A DNA stretch of 14,278 nt from a bacterium. GTDB taxonomy: Bacteria; CSSED10-310; JAJRTK01. Where the stretch lies: positions 1 to 14,278 of the forward strand of contig JAJRTK010000164.1 of the NCBI GenBank assembly GCA_024278345.1, given 5' to 3'. Shown piece after piece: positions 6,063 through 13,704 of this stretch. Within the stretch, counting starts at the first letter, position 1. Each line of letters starts with the position of its first letter. A model generated the notes under the pieces. The model was not told where the DNA came from. It searched no databases and saw only the letters and a program-made list of their open reading frames with translations. The position numbers and the translations under genes were made by a program.

Positions 6063-7032
6063 TTTCGTTTTCATCCCAACGGTGAATTCTCGCGGAAATG
6101 AGGCCGTCGATCTCACTGGCAAGGCTGAGTGCGGCCAGAGCTCGCCGGCCATTGACCCTTGGTGCCGCCTTCTTGCGGACGGTATCGACAAAGCTCTCGA
6201 TTTCCCGCTTCAAGGGCTCTCCCTCCTGGACTTCGAGACAGACTGGCTTAATTTCGGGCACTCCTTCGTTGTTTTGTCGGCGTTCGGCACATTCCACCGA
6301 GCGTTCCAGGAAATCGATCCGGACGTAGCGATTTTTCATGAAGAGCCGAAAACGGCGTTGGGGCCGCAAGCTGACGCGGCTGGCGGTGAGATTCGCGATA
6401 GAACCTCCGGGAAACTCTAGCCTCACACTGGCCATGTCGATCCGTGAGCTGAGAACGGGAATGCCGATGGCGTGAACTAAATTGGGTTTTTCGCCCATCC
6501 AGTGGAGGACGAAGTCAAGATCGTGGATCATGAGATCGGCGACCACATCGACATCAAGACTTCGGCCACTAAAGGCGCCAAGACGATGAGCCTCGATAAA
6601 ACGGGGCTTTTCAATCAGGTGCCGGCAGGCTTCCAGGGCTGGATTGAATTCCTCCACGTGCCCGATCTGGAGGATGGTTTTCGTCGCATCCGCTTCCTCC
6701 ACAAGAACCTGAGCATCTGCTTGTGTGGCGGCAATGGGCTTTTCCAGAAGGACCGGGATCTGGCGCCGGAGGAATGGGATCGCCACCGGCCGGTGGGTCG
6801 ATGTGGGAGTGGCGATGGAGACGAGATCGATCCGGCTCCGGAGCAGAGACTCGATGGAATGGTGGAAAGAAACCTTGCCCGGCCCCAGTTCCAGATTCTT
6901 GAAGGCTCCGTCATGGATATCGACGACCCCGGAAAGCTCGATTCCGGGCATTTGGGAGTAAATGCGGGCATGGTGGCGACCCAGGTGCCCGACGCCCACC
7001 ACCGCTGCTTTCAGAGTCTCGGGAAGCGGCAT
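6046..7032 (-). CDS. Gfo/Idh/MocA NAD(P)-dependent dehydrogenase
   Basis: A 328-residue oxidoreductase. An N-terminal Rossmann fold has GVGHLGRHHARIY (13-25). The conserved EKPIA motif (Lys98) ends the nucleotide domain. The C-terminal domain has GHVEEFNPAL (124-133) and DLMIHDLD with Asp166 and His170, the usual catalytic positions. The family oxidises or reduces sugars and sugar nucleotides. Its place three genes from lpxD and two from lpxA recalls GnnA, the UDP-GlcNAc 3-dehydrogenase that, with aminotransferase GnnB, supplies a 2,3-diamino sugar for lipid A in Acidithiobacillus and Leptospira. No GnnB is in the window, and similar dehydrogenases sit near lpx genes in many genomes, so the substrate is open. 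The ATG has AAGGA seven bases upstream, overlapping the stop of the FHA gene. Confidence 0.85.
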   Translation of the reverse strand: MPLPETLKAAVVGVGHLGRHHARIYSQMPGIELSGVVDIHDGAFKNLELGPGKVSFHHSIESLLRSRIDLVSIATPTSTHRPVAIPFLRRQIPVLLEKPIAATQADAQVLVEEADATKTILQIGHVEEFNPALEACRHLIEKPRFIEAHRLGAFSGRSLDVDVVADLMIHDLDFVLHWMGEKPNLVHAIGIPVLSSRIDMASVRLEFPGGSIANLTASRVSLRPQRRFRLFMKNRYVRIDFLERSVECAERRQNNEGVPEIKPVCLEVQEGEPLKREIESFVDTVRKKAAPRVNGRRALAALSLASEIDGLISARIHRWDENENGTRG

Positions 7033-7042
7033 CCGGCATTCC

Positions 7043-8275
7043 TTAGCGAAAGCTCATCATCGACTCGCCGATCAAGATTTCATCTTCTTCTTGGAGCATG
7101 ACCCGCGTTACTCTCTTGCCATTGACATAAGTTCCATTGGAGCTTCCCAAATCCACTAAGAAAAACGAGCCTTCTTCGAACACGACTTTGGCGTGGCGTC
7201 TGGATATCTTGCCTTCAGTCAAGACGATGTCGTTGTCCTGTGACCGCCCGATACTCACTTCTCCGGGTCCGATGGGGTAGCTGACTTCACCGCTTTTGTC
7301 GTCGGAAAAGACGAGCACTTTGGCCGGCGGCTCTGGTTCGGTGAGCGTCGGGGTTTCCCCCCAGACCATCGTGGAATCGCGTTCCTCCTCGGCTTCGGTC
7401 CAATCGATCGTGGTGGCGGGAAGATCACCAAAGTCACCAGGCATTCCCACGTTTTCCAGCTCGTCGCCAGTCCATACGCCGGTGGACGAGTCCTCCGGCG
7501 ACATGGGGGAAGGCGGTTCTTTGAACTCGATTGCGGGAGTGATTCTTGGGGTTGCCATCTCCGGGATGGCAGAGCCGGATTCTCCGTTGGTGTACTTCGG
7601 TTCCAAAAGCAAAGGTGGCGTCGCGGCGGCAGTGGCGATATCCGCGGTGGCGGTGGGCCCGGGAAAAGGGGCAGGCTCTGGCTCGCCGGCGACGCTTGCA
7701 GCGGTTGCGTCACCTTCATCGAGCATTTCCGGCGGGAAAAGCTCCACGGCCAGATCTTCTTCAAGCTCCTTATGCTCTGGGTCATAAGCCATGGCTGGAG
7801 CTGACGGGAAGCTAGCCTCCTCGAATCGAATCCGTCTCTGGAATTCCCGGTCATCGCCAATGAGAGAGCGATAGCTCTCGATATTGCTGTTTAGATCATC
7901 CCAACCGGCCTGGATCTGATCGACCTGCGCCAGATAGTCGTATTCAATGCGGCGGAACTCGTCTTCGGAATACTCGCCAAGATCATGGCGAAACCGGAGC
8001 TCAATCACTTTGTCTTTGGCAAAGATCAGTTTTTTCTCTATCTGTGCGAGCTCCGTGTCGAACTCACTGAGTTTCTTGACAATCCTGATTCTAATGGGTC
8101 GAAACTCGTCGATGATGGTCCGCAATTGACCTTCGTAGTCGGCTTTGATTTTGTCGAAGATTGCGTGCTTAATCCGGTCACGCTTCGCCTCCATGTTCGC
8201 CAACCGGTCCAGAAGAGTTGCCTTCTGCGAAATGTACTCCTCCAGAGCCAGGAAGTCATCGTCTTTACGATCCAA
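7043..8275 (-). CDS. Coiled-coil protein with C-terminal FHA domain
   Basis: A protein of about 410 residues in three parts. Residues 1-170 are highly charged and helical, rich in Glu, Lys, Arg and Ile, and probably coiled coil. About 175-318 is a disordered Pro/Ala/Glu/Thr linker. Residues 319-410 are a textbook FHA domain with SIGRSQDNDIVL, ISRRHAKVVF and LGSSNGTYVNGKRV, so the phosphothreonine-binding Arg, Ser, His and Asn-Gly positions are intact. FHA domains bind phosphothreonine peptides, suggesting that a Ser/Thr kinase elsewhere controls it. No membrane helix is seen. The start is chosen as TTG 8275, which has GGGAG six bases upstream and lies below a consensus promoter. GTG 8308 is an alternative; ATG 8383 overlaps the -10 box. 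I do not recognise a named family beyond the FHA domain. Confidence 0.8.
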   Translation of the reverse strand: MDRKDDDFLALEEYISQKATLLDRLANMEAKRDRIKHAIFDKIKADYEGQLRTIIDEFRPIRIRIVKKLSEFDTELAQIEKKLIFAKDKVIELRFRHDLGEYSEDEFRRIEYDYLAQVDQIQAGWDDLNSNIESYRSLIGDDREFQRRIRFEEASFPSAPAMAYDPEHKELEEDLAVELFPPEMLDEGDATAASVAGEPEPAPFPGPTATADIATAAATPPLLLEPKYTNGESGSAIPEMATPRITPAIEFKEPPSPMSPEDSSTGVWTGDELENVGMPGDFGDLPATTIDWTEAEEERDSTMVWGETPTLTEPEPPAKVLVFSDDKSGEVSYPIGPGEVSIGRSQDNDIVLTEGKISRRHAKVVFEEGSFFLVDLGSSNGTYVNGKRVTRVMLQEEDEILIGESMMSFR

Positions 8276-8281
8276 TGCTCT

Positions 8282-8286
8282 CTCTC
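8282..8286 (-). promoter_or_regulatory. Ribosome site supporting TTG start
   Basis: GGGAG lies six bases before TTG 8275 of the FHA gene. The upstream ATG at 8383 has no spaced site and sits on the promoter's -10 box. Confidence 0.45.
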
Positions 8287-8381
8287 CCGTGTTCCTTCCG
8301 TGGCTCACTGTGCTTACCCCTTGGATTGAGCGCTTTCCCGCCGCCTGAAAAAGCCGTGACACCAACTCGCTTTCCACTGAC

Positions 8382-8410
8382 ATCCTATTTTGACACACAG
8401 GAGTTGTCAA
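8382..8410 (-). promoter_or_regulatory. Sigma70-type promoter after lpxA
   Basis: TTGACA (8410-8405), a perfect -35, is followed after exactly 17 bases by TAGGAT (8387-8382), matching 4 of 6 -10 positions. It lies just downstream of the lpxA stop and would start a transcript near 8375 for the FHA, dehydrogenase and glutaredoxin-like genes, separately from the bamA-lpxA transcript. Confidence 0.6.
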
Positions 8411-8453
8411 CGCAGAGCCACAGCCGGTGTCGTTCCCGCAAAGTCGATTGCGG

Positions 8454-9311
8454 CTAACCGGGATTCTCCTCCCGCGGAGGCGCTACACCAAATCCCGCCG
8501 ACCATTCGCCCGCTGCCCGCCTGCCACTTTTTCGCCGACGCAGGAGCCCCCGGTGAGAGGTGCGGACAAACTTGAGAATCTCCGTGGCCAGCGGATCATC
8601 GGAACCGGAGCAAAGGGATTCCAGTTCTTGCTGGATGGGAACTCTGGATTCAAGGAGCTTGCGGTAGAGTTCCCGTACGTGTTCGATCTTCTTTGGGGAG
8701 AATCCGTGTCGCCGGAGCCCTATGGCATTGTAGTGGAGGAGCTCCGCACGGTTTCCCGCGGCGAGGCCATAGGGTAAAATGTCCCGATCCACTGCCGAGC
8801 AGCCGCCAACAAATGCGTAACGACCGATCCTAGCGAATTGGTGGACTCCGCTCAGGCCGCCCACAGTGGCGTGATTGTGGAGCTGGACGTGGCCTCCTAG
8901 AACTGCTCCTGAAGACAAGACGCAACCATCGCCAATCATCACATCATGAGCGATGTGGCAATGGGACATGATCAGGTTCCCCGAGCCGACGGAAGTCCGG
9001 CCTCTTCCAGCGGCGGTTCCCCGGTGAATTGAGGTGTACTCCCGGATACAGTTTTTGTGGCCAATCTCCAGAGACGTCTCTTCCCCGGCGTACTTCAGAT
9101 CCTGGGGTGGCAGGCCAAGAGCCGTGTGGTGGTACACGTGGTTTTCGGAGCCCAAAGTCATGGGACCTTGGAGTATGGCATGGCTTTCGATTGTACAATC
9201 TGGACCCAAACAGACGGCACCCTCGATCATCACGTAGGCGCCAATCCGGCACCCCGAAGAGAGCTCAGCCTTCGGATTGATTTGGGCAGTGGGATGGATC
9301 ACCACGGACAT
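8454..9311 (-). CDS. lpxA: UDP-GlcNAc O-acyltransferase
   Basis: First enzyme of lipid A synthesis; it moves a 3-hydroxyacyl chain from acyl carrier protein to UDP-GlcNAc in the cytoplasm. The 285-residue protein has an N-terminal left-handed beta helix of hexapeptide repeats (about 5-190), with family landmarks DLKYAGE (71-77), [11 protein letters not shown] (89-99) and HIAHD, where His122 matches catalytic His125 of E. coli. [14 protein letters not shown] and GLRRHGFS follow, then a helical C-terminus. A basic tail of about 30 residues makes it longer than the E. coli protein (262). The ATG at 9311 is preferred (AAAGG nine bases upstream) over ATG 9338, which has no site; it overlaps lpxD by 47 bases, indicating coupling. 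The adjacent dehydrogenase leaves open a 3-amino sugar substrate. Confidence 0.93.
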   Translation of the reverse strand: MSVVIHPTAQINPKAELSSGCRIGAYVMIEGAVCLGPDCTIESHAILQGPMTLGSENHVYHHTALGLPPQDLKYAGEETSLEIGHKNCIREYTSIHRGTAAGRGRTSVGSGNLIMSHCHIAHDVMIGDGCVLSSGAVLGGHVQLHNHATVGGLSGVHQFARIGRYAFVGGCSAVDRDILPYGLAAGNRAELLHYNAIGLRRHGFSPKKIEHVRELYRKLLESRVPIQQELESLCSGSDDPLATEILKFVRTSHRGLLRRRKSGRRAAGEWSAGFGVAPPREENPG

Positions 9312-10350
9312 CGGGGTCGCCTTTCCCTGAGAGTTCATTGAGGAGTTTCTGCATGGACAGGAGCCGCTGCCACATGCGAGGAAGTCGCTTCCTCAATGCC
9401 ACCATACGCCTCCAGGCTTCCATGGGGATCGCCGGCCAGCCGCCCACGATAGCGCCCGGAGCAACATTTCCTACAACTCTGGACGCTCCGGCAACAACGG
9501 CGTCAGGACCAATAGAAAGGTGTCCAGCTACGCCAACCTTGCCGGCCAAAACCGCCCGGTCGCCGATCCGAACACTCCCCGAGATCCCTACCTGAGCGAT
9601 GATGAGGCAGTCTTCACCAATTCGGACATTGTGGGCGATGTGGACCAGGTTGTCAATTTTCGTGCCGCGACCGATGGTCGTCTTCCCCATCAGTCCGCGA
9701 TCAATGCAGCACCCGGCCCCAATCTCCACATCGTCGCCGATTTCCACGATCCCCACGTGCTTGAGCGGGATGTGCTGAACGCCCTTGGAGACGTAGCCGA
9801 ATCCCTCAGAACCAATCACCGTGCGACTTTGGATGCGGACGCGGCTTCCTAGAGCGACCCCATCGAGGAGGGTGACACCTGGGTCCAGCCTGCAATCCCG
9901 CCCAACAGTGACACCACGACCCAAAAGAACACCGGCGCCAAGGCGGGTTCCTTGGGAAATCTTGGAACCCGGCCCCACGACGCAGGCCGGACCGATGGAG
10001 ACGTTCTTGTGGATCACGGCTCGCTGATGAACGGTGGCGCTGGAGTGGACTCCCGGTTTCAACGATGAATCGGGGAAAAAAAACTCAAGACAGAGTCCCA
10101 AAGCCCCGCGCGGGTCGTCCACCAAGACCTGGGCCGCCTGGCAAGCTTCAATCTTCTCTTGGGTCAACAAAGCGCCGGCACGGCTACGGGAAGCGGCTGA
10201 GAAATAGCCTTTCCCCGCCACGAAGGAGATCTCCTTGGGGCCAGCGTCATCGAGGCTGGCCACTCCCTCGAAAGAAAGATCGGGCGAACCGAACATCCTC
10301 CCGCCCACCAGTTGGGAAAGCTGCCGTAGAGTCATCTGGCGACCGGTCAC
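9265..10350 (-). CDS. lpxD: UDP-3-O-acyl-glucosamine N-acyltransferase
   Basis: Third step of lipid A synthesis: adds an N-linked 3-hydroxyacyl chain to UDP-3-O-acyl-glucosamine. The 361-residue protein has an N-terminal uridine-binding domain (about 1-100, with [13 protein letters not shown]), a hexapeptide-repeat left-handed helix (about 101-315), and a C-terminal helix ([20 protein letters not shown]). The catalytic motif is [11 protein letters not shown] with His240, equivalent to E. coli His239; the second conserved His is in AGHLSIG. It starts at GTG 10350, which shares its G with the skp TAG stop and has GGAAG six bases upstream; ATG 10335 lacks a site. The last 30 or so residues look extra and overlap the lpxA start. 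lpxC and fabZ, often between lpxD and lpxA, are absent here. Confidence 0.93.
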   Translation of the reverse strand: MTGRQMTLRQLSQLVGGRMFGSPDLSFEGVASLDDAGPKEISFVAGKGYFSAASRSRAGALLTQEKIEACQAAQVLVDDPRGALGLCLEFFFPDSSLKPGVHSSATVHQRAVIHKNVSIGPACVVGPGSKISQGTRLGAGVLLGRGVTVGRDCRLDPGVTLLDGVALGSRVRIQSRTVIGSEGFGYVSKGVQHIPLKHVGIVEIGDDVEIGAGCCIDRGLMGKTTIGRGTKIDNLVHIAHNVRIGEDCLIIAQVGISGSVRIGDRAVLAGKVGVAGHLSIGPDAVVAGASRVVGNVAPGAIVGGWPAIPMEAWRRMVALRKRLPRMWQRLLSMQKLLNELSGKGDPDVRGDPSHCPNQSEG

Positions 10351-10886
10351 TAGCGGCTTCCGGATTTGTCATAAAGAGCGATGATCTTGTCAGTCACTTC
10401 AAGCTTGGGATCGACATAAAGAACCGCATCCGATTCCCTCTGAAACAGGAAAGAATAGCCATTCTCTTTGCCGAATCGTTCGATGAGCCTGGAAACATCC
10501 CGGTTGATCTTTTCCAAAAGCTGGTTTCTGCGCTTTCGGAGGTCGCGATCGGAATCCTCAAGCAACCGTTTGAGCTTGATTTCCATTTCCTGGATCCGTT
10601 CCGCCTGGATCTTCTTGGCGTCGTCGGTCAGGGTAAACTGCTGGGCTTCAAACTCCTTTTTAGCCTTGAGGAGCTCCTGTTCTTTGTCACTGATCTCTTT
10701 TTGCCGGGCCTCTTGGAAGCTCTTGATCTCCGCGATACCAGCTTTTCCGGCCTTGGAGTCGAAGACGATTTTTTGGAGCACCACATACCCGATCTTGGGC
10801 GCCTGACCCGCCATCACGATTGCGGGGGTCATGAAAACGGCGGCCGTGAGGGCCAGCAGTCTGATGAACGCGGTTTTCTTGAACAC
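10350..10886 (-). CDS. skp: Periplasmic chaperone Skp/OmpH family
   Basis: Periplasmic chaperone that holds unfolded outer-membrane proteins for the BAM machinery. The 178-residue protein has a signal peptide (KK at 3-4, hydrophobic 8-24, cleavage likely after VMA at 26), then IGYV and a short beta part. Two long charged helices (about 50-135) should form the coiled-coil tentacles of the trimer, with a closing beta segment ([15 protein letters not shown]) and a final helix. Length is close to E. coli Skp. The GTG start at 10886 has AGGAG six bases upstream and gives a clean signal peptide; the frame extends upstream, but those residues are Arg/His/Pro-rich and unlike the family. It lies downstream of bamA after a 214-base gap and overlaps lpxD by one base, the standard order bamA-skp-lpxD. 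Confidence 0.9.
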   Translation of the reverse strand: MFKKTAFIRLLALTAAVFMTPAIVMAGQAPKIGYVVLQKIVFDSKAGKAGIAEIKSFQEARQKEISDKEQELLKAKKEFEAQQFTLTDDAKKIQAERIQEMEIKLKRLLEDSDRDLRKRRNQLLEKINRDVSRLIERFGKENGYSFLFQRESDAVLYVDPKLEVTDKIIALYDKSGSR

Positions 10887-10892
10887 GGTCTT

Positions 10893-10897
10893 CTCCT
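10893..10897 (-). promoter_or_regulatory. Strong ribosome site fixing skp GTG start
   Basis: AGGAG within GAAGGAG, six bases before GTG 10886, is the best Shine-Dalgarno in the envelope cluster and decides a non-ATG start immediately ahead of a signal peptide. Confidence 0.75.
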
Positions 10898-10920
10898 TCG
10901 ACAATCCATGGTCACGGTGG

Positions 10921-10956
10921 AAAAAAGGGCACGCCTGGAGGGCAAAAAAACCAGGC
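10921..10956 (-). terminator. Weak terminator or attenuator before skp
   Basis: On the minus strand GCCTGG (10956-10951) pairs with CCAGGC (10938-10933) across a 12-base T-rich loop. Six bases later comes TTTTTT (10926-10921). The gap and long loop make it a poor intrinsic terminator, but it lies in the only long gap of the bamA-lpxA run and could reduce read-through into skp. Confidence 0.3.
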
Positions 10957-10979
10957 CAACGCCGATGAAAAGGCGAGCA

Positions 10980-10995
10980 GCGGGCGTGGGCCCGC
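10980..10995 (-). other. GC-rich hairpin in bamA-skp gap
   Basis: GCGGGC and GCCCGC form a perfect 6-bp stem with a 4-base CCAC loop. It lies 24 bases upstream of the weaker T-rich hairpin in the same transcript. No T-run follows directly. It could be an RNA processing or stability element. No convincing promoter was seen in this 214-base gap. Confidence 0.35.
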
Positions 10996-11100
10996 GCACG
11001 ATGGGAGCGGAAAGCAACACAAAGAAAAACGAGCCGGCTGAAACTGAGGTCGCCGTCAGGGAACATCATCCTCGGATCCAGGGATGAGAAAAGGGAATGG

Positions 11101-13686
11101 TTAGAATGTCGTTCCAATGGAAAAAGTGAAGTCCGAAGGGTCTTCGTTATCCTTTTTGTCGAGCTTCCAGCCCCAAATGAAGCGGATGGGAACCCAGAAT
11201 TGGGGGATGAAGAAACGCACCTCTATGCCTGCGCTTTTCCGCATATCAACCAGATCGTAGGGTTCATCTTCGGAATAGACGTTTCCGGCATCGAAAAAGA
11301 GCACCAGCCGAAGGGGATCAGCGATGGGCACGATGAATTCCGTGTTGAGTAAGAGCTCCTTGTTTCCACCAAGGTTGTCCCCGTTCTGGTTCAGCGGTCC
11401 CACGGAGTAGTTTTCGAATCCCCGGATTGAGCGCTCTCCTCCCAAACGGTACCTTTCAAAAAAGGGAAGCGAGTGCCCTCGAAAAGATCCTGCGTATCCC
11501 GCTCTTGCGCGAATTGCAAACGTGAGCTTTCCCGCCACGGGAAAATAGCGCACCGTCTGTGCCTGGACCTTGAAGTAATTGTTGTCACCGCCAAGAACAT
11601 ACCCGGCCAATTCGGTGGAGAGGTAGGTCGATGATCCCAGGGAGGGGTCGCGAGCGTTGTTGAGGGTGTTCCTGGAAGCGCTGAAGGTGACGCTGGAGGT
11701 GGACGAGATGCCTTCCAGCTCGAGAAGGTTGAGATTCGCTTCATTGGAATCGAACTCTGAAAGCGATGTCACCTGGTAACCGTAACTCATGCGCGCTTGA
11801 AAGCGCTCGAAAAGATGGCGACCAAAGGTGAGCCGAGCGCCGGTTCTTTTTTCCCGAAAGTTCCGATAGGTCGTGGGGGATCGCTCGAACCGGAAGAGAT
11901 TGGCTCCGACGGCGTACCTCGAGTCGAACAGGTAGGGTTCTGAAAAGGAGAAATCGTAGTTTTGACTTCTCTGGCTAGCTGAAACCGATAGACTCACGTT
12001 TTGACCGTACCCAAGGAAGTTGCGCTCGGCAATGGAGAGTGTCCCAAAAAAACCATCGACGGAGCGGAAGCCGCCGCCAAACTGGAATTCAGTCTGGCGT
12101 GTGTCGTTGAGCTTGATTTTGATGTCGAGGTCTCTCCGGTTTTCCGTCGGCTGGACATCTGGCACCAGCTCGGTGATATACCCCAGAGCTTGAATTCGGC
12201 TCAAGCTGTACCGGAAAAGGCTTGACTTGAAGACGTCCCCCTCCAAGATTCGCAGCTCCCGGCGAAGCACCTTGTCGCGAGTCCTAGTGTTTCCTTCGAA
12301 TTCAATACTTCGCACGTAGGCGACGCGATCCTCCGAGACAGTAAACTCGATGTCCACGATGTGATTCTCGCGGTCCAGTGTCCGTTTCGGGTAGACGTTG
12401 GCATAGATGTACCCGGCATTTCCGTAGAGATCCTGGATGTTGCTCATGGCGGTTCGGAGAGCTTCGAGGCTGAACCAGTCGCCTTCTCGCAGCACTTTCT
12501 CTTTTTTCGTCAAGATCCCTTTCTGGATCGCCCGCTCCTTAGAGGGCCTTGCTAGGGCTCGCAAGACAACTTCATCTTTGAAAACCTCGTTGCCCGCGAC
12601 GGCGAGCTTGCCGACGCGATAGCGAGGCCCTTCTTGAAGCGGCATCAGCAAGTGGAGCCGCTTGGGGAGTTCTTTGATCTTTTCTGGGGACTTGCCCTTG
12701 GCAATCCATTTTTCCCGCCGCTTGTCATCGAGGATCGTCAACTTGGGTTCTCCGATCTTGACTTCCAAGAACCCCTTGTTGACGTAGAACTCCTTGAGCG
12801 CCACCAAGTCCTCTTCAAGCCCTTCGGGAGTGAACTTCCCCGCCTTGGACAAGAAAGAAAAAAACCAGTGTTCGCGGGTTTTCTTCAGTTTTCCCTTGAG
12901 TCCCCGGAAGCGGTTGCCTGCAGGGAAGGACTCATTGCCCACGAATTCGATCTTCTCGATCCGGATCTTGTTGCCTTCGTCCACTTCAAAGACGACCCGT
13001 GACTCTTCATCGTAAATCGCCTGGATGACCGGACGTACCGTCACATAGTAATAGCCGTTTTTGACGTATTCCCCCCGTATCTTTTCCGCGGCCTTTTGAA
13101 GAGCCTTGGGCTTCACGAGAGCCTCAGGCTCAAGCTCGATGAGCTTGAGGAGCTTTTCTTTGGAAATCGAGTGATTTCCCACGATCTCCACGTTCCGGAG
13201 CGCTGGCTTTTCGACGACGACCACCATGAGTTTGACTTTGGAGTCATCGCGTTTTCCCACGATGGCCACGTTGTCAAAAAAACCGCTTTCGAAGACAGCC
13301 GTCAAGCCTCCTTGGAGGCGAGTCAGTGTGAGTTTTTCCCCCACCCTCAACCCAAGCTTGAAAAGCACTGTTCCAGGGTCGATGCTTTGAGTGCCCACCA
13401 CTTGAATGTTGGCGATCTCAAGGCCAATTAAGGCTGAGACATCCCCCGGTCGCCACTCTTCGATGAGGGCCGAACTGTCGAACTTTTTTGCGCCGTCGTC
13501 TGAAGCGGCTTGTCCCAAAGCCGAAGATTTGGGGCTCTCCGCCGGCGGCTGGCCGGCACTCTGATCAGGAAGACCGAGGAACGGGAAGAGCAGAAAGGCG
13601 ATGAGGAAACGTGGAGGTAATCCCCGTCGCACAACATCGACACCACCACGCCCGCCAGCCCATCGGATCGCTCTATCAACCGACAT
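11101..13686 (-). CDS. bamA: Outer-membrane protein assembly factor BamA
   Basis: Essential Omp85 protein that inserts beta-barrel proteins into the outer membrane. The 861-residue protein starts with a long signal peptide (basic N-region to about 26, hydrophobic FLIAFLLFPFLGLP) and a Ser/Ala-rich linker to about 88. Five POTRA domains follow, each opening with a strand and a VGN or EGN-type turn (about 90, 162, 243, 358 and 460), then a 16-strand barrel from about 540. The diagnostic SIRGF motif (RGF) is in the barrel, and the C-terminus FTFSIGTTF is a beta-signal ending in Phe. POTRA3 has a charged insertion (REKWIAKGKSPEKIKELPKR). ATG 13686 has GGTGGAG seven bases upstream. It follows clpC by 18 bases and precedes skp. 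Confidence 0.95.
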   Translation of the reverse strand: MSVDRAIRWAGGRGGVDVVRRGLPPRFLIAFLLFPFLGLPDQSAGQPPAESPKSSALGQAASDDGAKKFDSSALIEEWRPGDVSALIGLEIANIQVVGTQSIDPGTVLFKLGLRVGEKLTLTRLQGGLTAVFESGFFDNVAIVGKRDDSKVKLMVVVVEKPALRNVEIVGNHSISKEKLLKLIELEPEALVKPKALQKAAEKIRGEYVKNGYYYVTVRPVIQAIYDEESRVVFEVDEGNKIRIEKIEFVGNESFPAGNRFRGLKGKLKKTREHWFFSFLSKAGKFTPEGLEEDLVALKEFYVNKGFLEVKIGEPKLTILDDKRREKWIAKGKSPEKIKELPKRLHLLMPLQEGPRYRVGKLAVAGNEVFKDEVVLRALARPSKERAIQKGILTKKEKVLREGDWFSLEALRTAMSNIQDLYGNAGYIYANVYPKRTLDRENHIVDIEFTVSEDRVAYVRSIEFEGNTRTRDKVLRRELRILEGDVFKSSLFRYSLSRIQALGYITELVPDVQPTENRRDLDIKIKLNDTRQTEFQFGGGFRSVDGFFGTLSIAERNFLGYGQNVSLSVSASQRSQNYDFSFSEPYLFDSRYAVGANLFRFERSPTTYRNFREKRTGARLTFGRHLFERFQARMSYGYQVTSLSEFDSNEANLNLLELEGISSTSSVTFSASRNTLNNARDPSLGSSTYLSTELAGYVLGGDNNYFKVQAQTVRYFPVAGKLTFAIRARAGYAGSFRGHSLPFFERYRLGGERSIRGFENYSVGPLNQNGDNLGGNKELLLNTEFIVPIADPLRLVLFFDAGNVYSEDEPYDLVDMRKSAGIEVRFFIPQFWVPIRFIWGWKLDKKDNEDPSDFTFSIGTTF

Positions 13687-13693
13687 GCACACA

Positions 13694-13700
13694 CTCCACC
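13694..13700 (-). promoter_or_regulatory. Ribosome site of bamA
   Basis: GGTGGAG fills the 18-base gap between the clpC stop and bamA ATG 13686, at 7-base spacing. It favours ATG 13686 over the in-frame GTG at 13692. Confidence 0.6.
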
Positions 13701-13704
13701 ACTG

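Noticed and set aside
7296-7787. Plus-strand 163-codon Ser/Gly/Val-rich frame
   Set aside because: It is the antisense of the low-complexity linker of the FHA protein and lacks a ribosome site.
10887-11117. Extended N-terminus of Skp
   Set aside because: The residues are Arg/His/Pro-rich, precede an obvious signal peptide, and the strong ribosome site at 10893-10897 marks GTG 10886.
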